Shown here one piece after another: positions 8,534 to 16,720 of a stretch of DNA of 64,000 bases. Below the pieces are notes generated by a model. The model was not told the origin of the DNA. It searched no databases and was given only the letters and a program-made list of their open reading frames with translations. A program made the translations under genes and the position numbers. The stretch covers positions 496,001 to 560,000 of the forward strand of contig NZ_CALPBZ010000002.1 in assembly GCF_943181415.1 (NCBI RefSeq), read 5' to 3'. This DNA is from Microbacterium sp. Marseille-Q6648. GTDB taxonomy: Bacteria; Actinomycetota; Actinomycetes; Actinomycetales; Microbacteriaceae. How positions within the stretch are numbered: position 1 is the first letter of the stretch; every line of letters begins with the position of its first letter.

Positions 8534-9322
8534 TCAGCCGGCGGTGACGCGGCGGGCGAAGGCGAGGGCACGGTCGAACAGCGCGTCGGTGTCCCCCAGT
8601 CCCTGCCAGAAGTGACGGCCGTCCGGCACCGGGTGGAAATCGACCGGCACGGCCGCAGCGCGCAGTGCCTCGGCCAGGGCCTCGCTCTGCGCGATCGGCA
8701 CGTGCTCGTCGGCCGTGCCGTGCGAGATGTGGAAAGGGGGCGCGCCAGGGTGCACCTGCAGGACCGGCGAGGCTCGCCGCGCGGCATCCGGCAGCTGCGA
8801 GGCGGGCGCGCCGAGCCACCGCGCTTCGCGCGTGTCTTCGAGCGCATCGCCGCCACCCGGACGGGCGCTGTCGTGCGCAGCCATCGCGAAAAGGTCGGTG
8901 GGCCCGAACCAGTCCACGACGCCGGCGATGTCGTCGCGGTCGAGTGCGGTCAGCGCGGCGAGGGTGGCTCCCGCCGACACTCCCCACAGGACGACGCGGG
9001 ATGCGTCGACCCCGTACTGCGCCCCGTTCGCGCTCAGCCATGCGAGTGCGGCGTCCACGTCCTCCAGCTGCGCGGGGAAGCGCGCCTCGCCACTCAGCCG
9101 GTACTCGCACGATGCGACGGCGAACCCGGCGTCGACGATCCGGTCGAACGAGCGCGCGTCGCTGATGCCGGGCGTGAAGACCTTGCGGCTGCCGCGCAGC
9201 CACCCCCCGCCGTGCAGGAACACGACGAGGGGGGCGGCGGCGGTGCCGGGCGTACGCAGGTCGAGCGAAAGCGGCCGGAACCCTTCCGGCTGCGCGAAGT
9301 CGACGTCGAGGATCGCGGGCAC
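8534..9322 (-). CDS. alpha/beta-hydrolase (BD-FAE/carboxylesterase type), candidate depside esterase
   Basis: About 262 residues. HGGGW (37-41) is the oxyanion hole, GVSAG (114-118) carries the nucleophile Ser116, and DGRHFW near the end carries the catalytic His. The GTG at 9322 lies 4 bp after the quercetinase stop, so the two are probably translated from one message; a longer frame would overlap quercetinase fully. Quercetinase makes a depside ester, 2-(3,4-dihydroxybenzoyloxy)-4,6-dihydroxybenzoate, and the immediate pairing suggests this esterase splits it to protocatechuate and 2,4,6-trihydroxybenzoate. That assignment is inference from gene order; an acyl esterase for plant glycosides is the alternative. 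Confidence 0.78.
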   Translation of the reverse strand: MPAILDVDFAQPEGFRPLSLDLRTPGTAAAPLVVFLHGGGWLRGSRKVFTPGISDARSFDRIVDAGFAVASCEYRLSGEARFPAQLEDVDAALAWLSANGAQYGVDASRVVLWGVSAGATLAALTALDRDDIAGVVDWFGPTDLFAMAAHDSARPGGGDALEDTREARWLGAPASQLPDAARRASPVLQVHPGAPPFHISHGTADEHVPIAQSEALAEALRAAAVPVDFHPVPDGRHFWQGLGDTDALFDRALAFARRVTAG

Positions 9323-9326
9323 GGCC

Positions 9327-9872
9327 TCAGTCGCGGAACTGGAACTCGGGCATGAACTGCGTCCAGTACTTCTCACCCGCGGCACGCATGACGGCGAAGT
9401 CCGGCACGAACACTCCCTGCGGCTCGGTCGCGTCGGTCTTCTGTCCGATGGCGTGGAAGAAGCGCTCGAAGCCGGCGCTGCCCGCACCGAAGACCGTGGT
9501 GGTGTTCTCGATCTTGAAGGCGTGCACGATGCCGATGGGCACGAACGCGAAGTCGCCGGTGACGAGGGTCGTCTTGCTGTGGTAGTCGGCCTGGTCGTCC
9601 ATCCACACGGTGATCTCGCCGTCGACGACGTAGAAGAACTCGTGCGTGCGGTGGTGGATGTGCGCCGGGATCCGGTCGCCACGAGGGGCCTTCATGGTCC
9701 ACGCACCGTACTGGTCGTCGGTCTCATCACCCGAGGCGAGGATCTCGAAGAGCTGGTCGAAGACCATCGACTTCTCACCCTGACCGTTGCCGAGCACGTA
9801 GGGCTTGGGTGCGGCCGGGAGGATGCCGGCGAAAGGCACCTTGTCGGGGTCGGCGGCAGGAAAAGTGGTCAT
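9327..9872 (-). CDS. quercetin 2,3-dioxygenase-like monocupin
   Basis: 181 residues with one cupin domain. Motif 1 is HIHHRTHE with H71, H73 and E78; motif 2, in GDFAFVPIGIVHAF, has H117. This 3-His/1-Glu set and length match the small bacterial monocupin quercetinases described in Streptomyces rather than the bicupin Bacillus enzymes. The reaction would be dioxygenation of the flavonol C ring with release of CO. It is first in operon B with an excellent ribosome site (AAGGAGG), and diverges from a LysR regulator. Flavonol specificity cannot be proven from sequence, but rhamnosidase, esterase and protocatechuate genes nearby all fit it. Confidence 0.78.
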   Translation of the reverse strand: MTTFPAADPDKVPFAGILPAAPKPYVLGNGQGEKSMVFDQLFEILASGDETDDQYGAWTMKAPRGDRIPAHIHHRTHEFFYVVDGEITVWMDDQADYHSKTTLVTGDFAFVPIGIVHAFKIENTTTVFGAGSAGFERFFHAIGQKTDATEPQGVFVPDFAVMRAAGEKYWTQFMPEFQFRD

Positions 9873-9873
9873 G

Positions 9874-9889
9874 CTTACCTCCTTGTAAG
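9874..9889 (-). promoter_or_regulatory. quercetinase ribosome-binding site inside a short hairpin
   Basis: On the minus strand CTTAC and GTAAG (5 bp) flank AAGGAG, so the Shine-Dalgarno core would sit in a hexaloop directly before the ATG at 9872. The stem is short and may be chance. If it forms, it would present rather than hide the ribosome site. Confidence 0.35.
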
Positions 9890-10003
9890 TTCACGGATGC
9901 CGTTAGGCAGAGGGGCGCTCGGATCATTCCGGTTCGGCGCTCCAGACTCGTCAAGTCTCGCGGGAGGACGGGTGGACAGGAAGTTCGAGCTTCCTACCCG
10001 GCG

Positions 10004-10021
10004 TTAGCCTCAGGCTAAGAT
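10004..10021 (+). promoter_or_regulatory. LysR promoter: perfect 15-bp palindrome overlapping a TAAGAT -10 box
   Basis: TTAGCCT-C-AGGCTAA (10004-10018) is a perfect palindrome that also satisfies the LysR T-N11-A rule. Its right arm runs into TAAGAT (10016-10021), which lies 6 bases before the ATG at 10028. This predicts a leaderless message and autorepression by the LysR protein, with the same site able to act on the divergent quercetinase promoter. Confidence 0.6.
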
Positions 10022-10027
10022 CTGGCC

Positions 10028-10939
10028 ATGGACGTACCCATCCATGTGATCCGTTACTTCTGCGTGCTCGCCGAAGAGCTGCACTTCGGTCGCGCGGCGG
10101 AGCGTTTGAGCATCACCCCGCCCTCGCTGAGCCAGCAGATCAGTCGCCTCGAGCATCAGCTGGACGTCAAGCTCTTCGATCGCAACCCCCGCAAGGTGGA
10201 GCTCACGGCTCGGGGCCGCGAGCTGCTCCCGCTGGCTCGCAGGGTGCAGGACGACCACGATCAGCTGCTGAGCTGGGGCCGTTCGATCCGTCGTGACCGT
10301 GACGCGCCCGTCCTGCGGGTGGGCGTCGTGGCCGCCGGCGCGGGGACGCTCACGACGGCGGCGATCGCGGCCACGATGCAGTCGGTGCCGCAGGCGCGCA
10401 TCGAGATGCGTCGGCTCGGATTCTTCGACGTCGCCGAGGAGCTCGAGACGGGTCAGGTGGACGTGGTGTTCGCCCCGTGGCCGATGCGGCTGCCACCTCG
10501 CGTGCGCGCGGAGCCGCTGTGGCGCGAACCTCGTGTGCTGGTCGTCCGCGCCGACCACCGCTTCGCCGGGCGCGCGGGCATCTCGATCCTCGACACCGGC
10601 GACGAGAAGTTCGTCTCCGTCGCCAACGGCCCGTCCGACGTCGTCGACTGGTGGCTCGTCGATCCGCGTCCGGACGGTTCGCGGCCCCAGCGCGGCCCGA
10701 CGGCCGACAGCGTCGAGGGGCTCCTCGAACTGGTGGCCGCGGGGGCGGGCGTGAACATCGCCGGCCAGTCGGCGAGCCAGCACTACCGCCGCGAGGAGCT
10801 GTCGTTCATCCCGATCACCGATATCGAACCGGCGACCATCGTGCTGTGCAGCCTGAACGACAGCCCCAACCCGATGGTCACGGCATTCCGCGAGACCGCC
10901 ATGGAGCTGTCGCCTCTGGTCGACGCGACATTCCACTGA
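10028..10939 (+). CDS. LysR-family transcriptional regulator (quercetinase operon)
   Basis: 303 residues: N-terminal LysR helix-turn-helix (FGRAAERLSITPPSLSQQI, about residues 20-38) with linker helix, then a periplasmic-binding-like effector domain. The start is at the ATG 6 bases after a -10 box, so translation is probably leaderless. It diverges from quercetinase across 155 bp and converges with the ABC ATPase gene (33 bp apart). By LysR precedent it most likely senses an aromatic intermediate (flavonol, depside or protocatechuate) and activates operon B while repressing itself. Confidence 0.9.
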   Translation: MDVPIHVIRYFCVLAEELHFGRAAERLSITPPSLSQQISRLEHQLDVKLFDRNPRKVELTARGRELLPLARRVQDDHDQLLSWGRSIRRDRDAPVLRVGVVAAGAGTLTTAAIAATMQSVPQARIEMRRLGFFDVAEELETGQVDVVFAPWPMRLPPRVRAEPLWREPRVLVVRADHRFAGRAGISILDTGDEKFVSVANGPSDVVDWWLVDPRPDGSRPQRGPTADSVEGLLELVAAGAGVNIAGQSASQHYRREELSFIPITDIEPATIVLCSLNDSPNPMVTAFRETAMELSPLVDATFH

Positions 10940-10972
10940 CGTCGCGGCGCCAGGGCGGCCGCGGCGGGGGGC

Positions 10973-11836
10973 TCAGGCTGCGGGGGCAGACGCTTTCAGC
11001 TCGCGCCATGCCTCGCGCCGACGGGCCTGCTCGTCGGGGTCGGGAACGGGGGAGGCGGCCATGAGGACCCGGGTGTAGTGATGCTGGGGGTCCCGCATGA
11101 CTTCGAGGGTGTCGCCCTGCTCGACGATGCGGCCGCGGTTGAGCACCACGACCCGTTGGGCGAGGAACTCCACGACGGCCATGTCGTGGGCGATGAACAG
11201 GTAGCCGAGGTCGGCGCCTGCTCGCAGGTCCGACAGGAGGTTCAGCACCTGCGCCTGGGTGGACAGGTCCAGTGCGCTGACGGCCTCGTCGCAGACGACC
11301 AGGCGGGGGTCGGTGACCAGGGCGCGGGCGATCGCGATGCGCTGACGCTGGCCGCCCGAGAACTGGCGCGGATAGCGTTCCTCGGAGCCGGGCGCGAGGC
11401 CGACCGAGTCCAGCGCCGCCTGCACGCGTGCGGAGCGTTCGCGCGCGGGAACGCCGGCCACGCGCAGCGGGGCCGTGAGCGCGTCGCCGATCGGGCGCCG
11501 GGGGTCCAGCGACGAGAACGGGTCCTGGAACACCGCCCGCAGGTCGCCCTGCAGCGTGCGGCGCTGCGCGGCGCTGAGGTGGGTGATGTCGCGGCCCTCG
11601 AAGACGATGCGGCCGCTGGTGACCGGGACCAGCCCGAGGATCGCGCGGCCGATGGTGGTCTTCCCCGACCCGGACTCGCCGATCAGGCCGAGGGTCTCGC
11701 CTCGTCCGATCGTGAACGAGACGTCCTCGACGGCGAGGTGTCCTTTTCGTCCGTAGCGGATGGACAGGTTCTCGACCTGCAGCAGCGGTGCGGTCGCGGC
11801 ATCCGGGGTCGCGCGTGCGGGCGTTGCGGTGTTCAT
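10973..11836 (-). CDS. ABC transporter ATP-binding protein, DppF/OppF type
   Basis: About 287 residues. Walker [10 protein letters not shown] (53-61), signature FSGGQRQR and Walker B LVVCDEA are all present, as is the H-loop (IAHDMAVV). It is the second ATPase of the importer. The ATG at 11836 overlaps the stop of the fused permease-ATPase gene as ATGA; the longer frame to 12013 lies inside that gene. It is the last gene of a four-gene importer operon that starts with a family-5 binding lipoprotein. Peptide, opine, nickel and oligosaccharide or glycoside importers all share this architecture, so the substrate is inferred only from context. Confidence 0.9.
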   Translation of the reverse strand: MNTATPARATPDAATAPLLQVENLSIRYGRKGHLAVEDVSFTIGRGETLGLIGESGSGKTTIGRAILGLVPVTSGRIVFEGRDITHLSAAQRRTLQGDLRAVFQDPFSSLDPRRPIGDALTAPLRVAGVPARERSARVQAALDSVGLAPGSEERYPRQFSGGQRQRIAIARALVTDPRLVVCDEAVSALDLSTQAQVLNLLSDLRAGADLGYLFIAHDMAVVEFLAQRVVVLNRGRIVEQGDTLEVMRDPQHHYTRVLMAASPVPDPDEQARRREAWRELKASAPAA

Positions 11837-13908
11837 AGCTCTCCTCCGACGGGAACGGGCCTGCGCCATTCCTCCTGCCGTCCCCGCACCTCGTCGCGGC
11901 GGACGCATCGCACCCCGCCCTCGCCCTGCGCGCGCGGGAGCAGGGGGATCTCGGTGCGACACTCGTCCGTGGCGAATCTGCAGCGGGCCGCGAAGCGGCA
12001 CCCCGTCGTCCACGAGCCCGGCAACGGCACCTGCCCGGGGATGGAGGCCAGACGGGTGGTGCCCTCCAGGTCGATGATCGCGTGGGGGTCAGCGGCCAGC
12101 AGCGCCATCGTGTACGGATGCTCGGGACGCATCAGCACGTCGCGGACCGCGCCGGACTCGACGATCTGGCCCGCGTACATCACGGCCACGTCGTCGCACA
12201 GATCCGCGACGACACCCAGGTCGTGGGTGACCAGGATCACCGACATGTCGCGCTCGGCGACGAGCCCCCGCAGCAGTGCGAGGATCTCGGCCTGCACCGT
12301 GACATCCAGCGCCGTGGTGGGCTCATCGGCGATGAGCAGCTTCGGCTTGCCCGACAGGGCCAGCGCGATCGCCACGCGCTGCGCCATGCCGCCTGAGATC
12401 TGATGCGGGTAGCTGCGCAGCACGCGGGGCGGGTCGACGATGCCGACATCGGTGAGCAGCTGCAGTGCGATGCGCTTGGCCTCGCCGCCGCCCACACCCC
12501 GCAGCCGCTTGACCGAAGCGCTCAGCTGCCAGCCCACGGTGAACATGGGGTCCAGCGCGCGAGTGGGCTCCTGCGAGATGAACGCGATCTCGTGCCCGCG
12601 TACGCGCTGCAGCGCCTTCTCGTCCGCGCGGACCAGGTCGGCGCCGTTCCACCGGATGCGCCCGGACCGCACCGACAGGCCCGGGGCGAGCAGCCCGAGC
12701 ATGGCGTACGAGGTGACGCTCTTGCCGCAGCCCGACTCGCCCACCAGGCCGAGTACCTTTCCGCGGCCCACTCGCAGTGAGACGCCCGAGACCAGCACCG
12801 GGCCGTCGTCCACCCCGATGACCAGGTCCTGCACGACCAGCGATGCGTCGGCGTCCACGGACGCAGCGGCGGGCGCCGTGTGGTCGGCGGGCGCCGAGTG
12901 GTCGGCGGGCGCCGTCTGGTCGGCGGGCGCCGAGTGGTCGGCGGGCGCCGAGTGGTCGGCGGGCGCCGAGTGGTCGGCGGGCGCCGTGGCGGCGGCGTGC
13001 GGGGTGTCGTCGGCGGGCAGCTTCTTGCGTCGCAGCGACACGAGCGACGGCGGCATCGCCGTGCCGCCGGCGAGGATGTCGGCGAGAGAATTCGCGGCGA
13101 TGATGGTCAGCGCCAGGACCCCACCGGTGGGGATCATCATCCACGGCTGCTGGAAGATGAACTGCGACGCGGTCTGCACCATCCCGCCCCACGTGGGCTC
13201 GGGCGGCTGCGGGCCGAGGCCGATGAAGGCCAGCCCCGCCTGCAGCCCGATGGCCGCGCCGAACAGAAGCACGAACTGCACGATGACGGTGGTCGACATG
13301 TTCGGCAGGACGTGGCGCAGGCTCGCGGTCATCGGCCTCACCCCATCCACCGCCGCCGCCTCGACATACAGCTGCTGATGCAGCGACTTCGCCTGACCGA
13401 AGAACACCCGGTACAGCGCTCCGAACAGCAGCAGACCGAACGCGACCATCACCAGCGGCATGTTCGTGCCGACCGCGGCGATGAACGCCAGGATGATCAC
13501 CGTGCCCGGCAGCGACAGCACGATCTCGCTGATCCGGTTGACCACGCCCTCGGCTCGCGCATACCGCGCCGCCCACAGTGTCACCGGGACCGTCACCAGC
13601 ACCGCGACGATCGGAGTGATCACCGCGATCAGCAGCGTCGGAGCCGCAGCGGTGACGATCCGCGACAGCAGATCACGGCCGAGCTCGTCGGTGCCGAGCG
13701 GGTGCGCCCACGACGGGCCCTGCAGCACCGCCGAGAGATCCTGCTCGAGCGGACCGTACGGAAGCCACCACGGCGACGTGAGCGAGGCGAGGATCAGCCC
13801 CACCAGCCAGACGATGGACAGCACGGCCGCCGGCGAGCGCAGCACGCGCCCGCCGATGCGGCGCTGAGGACGCCGCAGGCGCAGGATCGAAGTGGTGTCG
13901 ACGGTCAT
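11833..13908 (-). CDS. fused ABC permease (DppC type) and ATP-binding protein (DppD type)
   Basis: 691 residues combining two subunits that are usually separate. Residues 1 to about 310 form a DppC-like permease (N-terminal oligopeptide permease segment, six membrane spans, the EAA-like loop [10 protein letters not shown]). A linker of about 40 residues made of hexapeptide repeats APADHS follows. Then comes an ATPase with Walker [18 protein letters not shown] signature and LLIADEP Walker B, ending in the Cys-rich OppD tail ([14 protein letters not shown]). The ATG at 13908 overlaps the upstream permease stop (ATGA). The fusion removes a subunit-assembly step and places one ATPase on one permease. 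Confidence 0.9.
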   Translation of the reverse strand: MTVDTTSILRLRRPQRRIGGRVLRSPAAVLSIVWLVGLILASLTSPWWLPYGPLEQDLSAVLQGPSWAHPLGTDELGRDLLSRIVTAAAPTLLIAVITPIVAVLVTVPVTLWAARYARAEGVVNRISEIVLSLPGTVIILAFIAAVGTNMPLVMVAFGLLLFGALYRVFFGQAKSLHQQLYVEAAAVDGVRPMTASLRHVLPNMSTTVIVQFVLLFGAAIGLQAGLAFIGLGPQPPEPTWGGMVQTASQFIFQQPWMMIPTGGVLALTIIAANSLADILAGGTAMPPSLVSLRRKKLPADDTPHAAATAPADHSAPADHSAPADHSAPADQTAPADHSAPADHTAPAAASVDADASLVVQDLVIGVDDGPVLVSGVSLRVGRGKVLGLVGESGCGKSVTSYAMLGLLAPGLSVRSGRIRWNGADLVRADEKALQRVRGHEIAFISQEPTRALDPMFTVGWQLSASVKRLRGVGGGEAKRIALQLLTDVGIVDPPRVLRSYPHQISGGMAQRVAIALALSGKPKLLIADEPTTALDVTVQAEILALLRGLVAERDMSVILVTHDLGVVADLCDDVAVMYAGQIVESGAVRDVLMRPEHPYTMALLAADPHAIIDLEGTTRLASIPGQVPLPGSWTTGCRFAARCRFATDECRTEIPLLPRAQGEGGVRCVRRDEVRGRQEEWRRPVPVGGEL
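12868..12986 (-). repeat. 18-bp tandem repeat encoding the fusion linker
   Basis: Six full copies of GGCGGGCGCCG-NN-TGGTC plus a partial seventh on the plus strand, in phase with the gene. On the coding strand each copy gives one APADHS-like hexapeptide (two copies vary to DQT or DHT). The near-identity of copies points to recent slippage expansion. Confidence 0.9.
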
Positions 13909-14846
13909 GATGCACGCAGTTTCGGATCGAGGGCGCGGTTGAGGAACTCCAGAGCCAGGTTGACCACGACCACGACGAGGGTGGCCACGAGCACGAGCGC
14001 CTGCACGAAGGGAAGGTCGGCGGAGCCCACCGCGGCCTGCATGGCCTGCCCGATGCCGGGCAGGGCGAACAGCACCTCGATGATGACCGAGCCGCCGAAC
14101 AGGATGATGAACTGGATCGCGACGCTGGCCAGGATCGGCAGGCTCGCGCTGCGGAGGGCGTGGACGTACACGATCCGCCACGTCGGAGTGCCCACCGCCC
14201 GCAGCGTGCGCATGTGCTCCTGCGCGAGGGCCTCGCCCATCGACGCGCGCGTCTGCCGGGCCAGGCCCGCCGCCGAGGTTATGGCGATGGTCAGCACCGG
14301 CAGCACCAGCGACCGCGCCCACGCCTCGGGGTTCGTCGCCAGCGGCACGAAGCCCGTCGCCGGCAGCAGTCGCATCTGCACCGCGAACATGAAGACCAGC
14401 AGCACACCCACCCAGAAGGCCGGGAGCGAGAGCAGGATGCCGGAGAGCGCGGTGATCGCGCGATCCACCGCGCCACCGCGGACAGCGGCGACGACACCCA
14501 TCGTGATGCCGATCACCGCGCTGAAGAGCGTGCCCAACACCGCCAGCGCCGCGGTCACCGGCAGCCGCTTGGCGATATCGTCCCCGATGTCACGACCGTC
14601 GATCAGCGATACGCCCAGGTCGCCCTGGAGCACCTGCCCGACCCAGCCGAGGTACTGCACGACCCACGGGTCGTACCACCCCACCTCGATGTTGTAGGCC
14701 TCCACCTGCTCCGGGGTGCCCGCCATACCGAGGGCGACGCCGCCGGGGGTCGAGCCCGAAAGGTGGACGAGCACGAACGCGAGCACGGTCGCGACGACGA
14801 GGGTGAGGATCGCGAAGGCGATCCGTTTGAGTGCGAAGGTGAGCAT
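13905..14846 (-). CDS. ABC transporter permease, DppB type
   Basis: About 313 residues. It begins with the DppB-type N-terminal membrane anchor (LTFALKRIAFAILTLVVATVLAF truncated here as LTFALKRIAFAIL), then a periplasmic loop with GWYDPW and six spans with the EAA loop near QEHMRTLRAVGTP. Two adjacent ATGs exist (14849 and 14846); the second is chosen because GGGAG sits five bases before it. The stop overlaps the fused permease-ATPase start. It is the partner permease of the importer, 55 bp after the binding-protein gene. Confidence 0.9.
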   Translation of the reverse strand: MLTFALKRIAFAILTLVVATVLAFVLVHLSGSTPGGVALGMAGTPEQVEAYNIEVGWYDPWVVQYLGWVGQVLQGDLGVSLIDGRDIGDDIAKRLPVTAALAVLGTLFSAVIGITMGVVAAVRGGAVDRAITALSGILLSLPAFWVGVLLVFMFAVQMRLLPATGFVPLATNPEAWARSLVLPVLTIAITSAAGLARQTRASMGEALAQEHMRTLRAVGTPTWRIVYVHALRSASLPILASVAIQFIILFGGSVIIEVLFALPGIGQAMQAAVGSADLPFVQALVLVATLVVVVVNLALEFLNRALDPKLRAS

Positions 14847-14901
14847 CATCACTCCCTGGTGTCCGGTGCGGCGACCCGGAGGCCGCCGCACCGGAGGCGG
14901 G

Positions 14902-16476
14902 TCAGGACGCCGGCTGGAGCGTCGAGAGGATCGGGAACGAGTCCGTTCCGGGGAAGGACGGCTCCTGCACGGCCGACTCGTTGTAGGCCCACGGCGACAG
15001 CTGCTCGAACAGGGGGATCAGCCATCCCGACTCGACGATAGCGGTGTTGAGGTCGATCAGCGCAGCCTCCTGCGCGTCGGTGTCGCCCGTGCCGGCTGCC
15101 TGACCGTACGCTCCGGCTGCAGCCTGGATCGCGGGGTTCTCGGCCTTGTGGAAGTTGGCGAAGCCGAACATCACGCCGAAGACGTTGCCCGGAGGGTTCG
15201 TCCAGGTGAGGGCGATCGGACCGCCGAGGGGGGTGGTCTGCACCGCCGCGAAGATCTCCTCGGTCGAGGACGCGTTCTTCAGCGTGACATCGACGCCGAT
15301 CTCGGCCCAGTACGGCTGGATGGCCTCGAGATCGCGCTGACTCTGCTGGCTGATCGTGAAGTCGAACGAGAAGCCGTCTCCGTAGCCCGCCTCCTCCAGC
15401 AGCGCCTTGGCGGCCTCGGGGTCGTACGCGTACTCGTCCTCGAACTCCTCGACGTAGCCGGGGCTGTCGGAGGGGAGGGCGTTGGCCGTGGGGATGTCGC
15501 CGGGGTGGACGGCGTTGACGTACGCTTCGCGGTCGATCGCGATCGACAGCGCCTTCCATACCCGCGGGTCCTCCCACTGCGGCGCGAGCGAGCCGTTCTT
15601 GTCGAACGGCAGGAGGTTCTGAACGACCCCGCCGTTCGCGACGAGTCCGATGCCTGCCGATTCGACCTGCTGCTGCGTCGCGCTGGTGATGAAGGCGAGG
15701 TCGACCTCGCCCGAGATGGCGGCGTTCACCCGCGCCTGCGGGTCCAGGATCGGCCGGAATTCGTACGACTCGAACGGGTAGTCGCCGGCGTCGGGGTGGT
15801 CGTCCTTCTTGACCAGCAGGTACGAGTTGCCCTTGATGGAGGCCTCGCCGTCGACCTCTAGCGGGCCGGAGCCGTCGGCGGTCGCATCCAGGCTGCCGCG
15901 GTCGGCGACGCCCGCGGGGCCGACGATGGCGCCGGCGGGCAGGACGAGGTTCGCCTCGAAGCCGGGCTGGGGAGCGCCGAACGCCAGGGTCACGGTGTCC
16001 TCGTCGACGACCGTCACCTCGGAGATCTCCTGCTCGCCGCCTTCTGCGAAGCCGCTGTAGGCCGAGAGGTCGGGGTCGCCGCGGAAGTCGAGGTTCTGCT
16101 TGACCAGATCGGCGGTGACCGTCGATCCGTCGGCGAACGTGGCGGCGGTGTCGAGGTCGAGGGTGAGTTCGGTCTGGTCCTCGTTGTACTCGAAGTTCGT
16201 CACCAGGTCGGGGACGACCTGGCCTTCCGCGTCGAGCAGGAAGAGGGAGTCGTACACCCCCTCGAAGAACATGCGCTGGCCCGAGCCGTAGCGCAGCGGG
16301 TCGTAGCCGAGCGCGGCCTGGTCGGAATCGACGCCGACGACGAGGACCGAGGTGTCGGCGGCCTCGCCGGTGCTGCCGCCTTCGCCGGCGGATCCGGTGC
16401 ATGCGCTGAGAGCGAGCGCCGATGCGGCGACCGCCGCCACGGCGGCGGCGCTTCGTGCTGTGGTTGTACGAGACAT
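14902..16476 (-). CDS. ABC transporter substrate-binding lipoprotein, family 5
   Basis: 524 residues. The N-terminus has a lipoprotein signal ending in LSAC (Cys about residue 26), followed by a Gly/Ser/Glu-rich tether and an SBP family 5 fold (GYDPLRYGSG, FFEGVYDSLFLLD). The ATG at 16476 is preceded by AGGAGATCAGG. It is the first gene of the importer operon and diverges from GH1. An operator motif shared with the rhamnose operon lies 170 bp upstream. Family 5 proteins mostly bind peptides, but several bind oligosaccharides or glycosides; the flanking GH1 and GH78 genes favour a plant glycoside. No ligand residues can be read off. Confidence 0.88.
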   Translation of the reverse strand: MSRTTTARSAAAVAAVAASALALSACTGSAGEGGSTGEAADTSVLVVGVDSDQAALGYDPLRYGSGQRMFFEGVYDSLFLLDAEGQVVPDLVTNFEYNEDQTELTLDLDTAATFADGSTVTADLVKQNLDFRGDPDLSAYSGFAEGGEQEISEVTVVDEDTVTLAFGAPQPGFEANLVLPAGAIVGPAGVADRGSLDATADGSGPLEVDGEASIKGNSYLLVKKDDHPDAGDYPFESYEFRPILDPQARVNAAISGEVDLAFITSATQQQVESAGIGLVANGGVVQNLLPFDKNGSLAPQWEDPRVWKALSIAIDREAYVNAVHPGDIPTANALPSDSPGYVEEFEDEYAYDPEAAKALLEEAGYGDGFSFDFTISQQSQRDLEAIQPYWAEIGVDVTLKNASSTEEIFAAVQTTPLGGPIALTWTNPPGNVFGVMFGFANFHKAENPAIQAAAGAYGQAAGTGDTDAQEAALIDLNTAIVESGWLIPLFEQLSPWAYNESAVQEPSFPGTDSFPILSTLQPAS

Positions 16477-16645
16477 CCTGATCTCCTGTGATCGGTGTGC
16501 TGTGCGGACTGCGGTGTCGCGGATCGTCGTCGGGAGCGATCCTCCGGTCCAGAGTGACCCGCAGCGGCCGGTTTGGCCATTCGGATTCACGGGGCCCATC
16601 GTTAACGAACGCCTAACGGACAAGCCCGTGCGGACTTTTCCTAGT

Positions 16646-16670
16646 GAAACAGACTTTCATTTAATGAACA
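16646..16670. promoter_or_regulatory. predicted operator, site 2 of the shared 25-bp motif
   Basis: GAAA-N5-TTTC-N4-AATGAACA with exactly the spacing of site 1 at 3864. Here the right half also makes a perfect palindrome TTCATT-T-AATGAA (16656-16668). It lies in the 244-bp region between the importer and GH1 genes, 51 bp before the GH1 start. The rest of that spacer holds no gene. Confidence 0.6.
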
Positions 16671-16720
16671 AGTAGGTCAGGATGTAATGGTCTCGACGCC
16701 GAGAACCAGAGAGGACCGTC

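Noticed and set aside
12868-12986. Possible CRISPR array from regular 18-bp repeats
   Set aside because: The units are contiguous without spacers, lie inside a coding frame and encode a protein linker.
12880-14697. Long plus-strand frame (605 codons) with VVGGRR repeats
   Set aside because: It is the reverse reading of the permease-ATPase linker repeat and permease genes.
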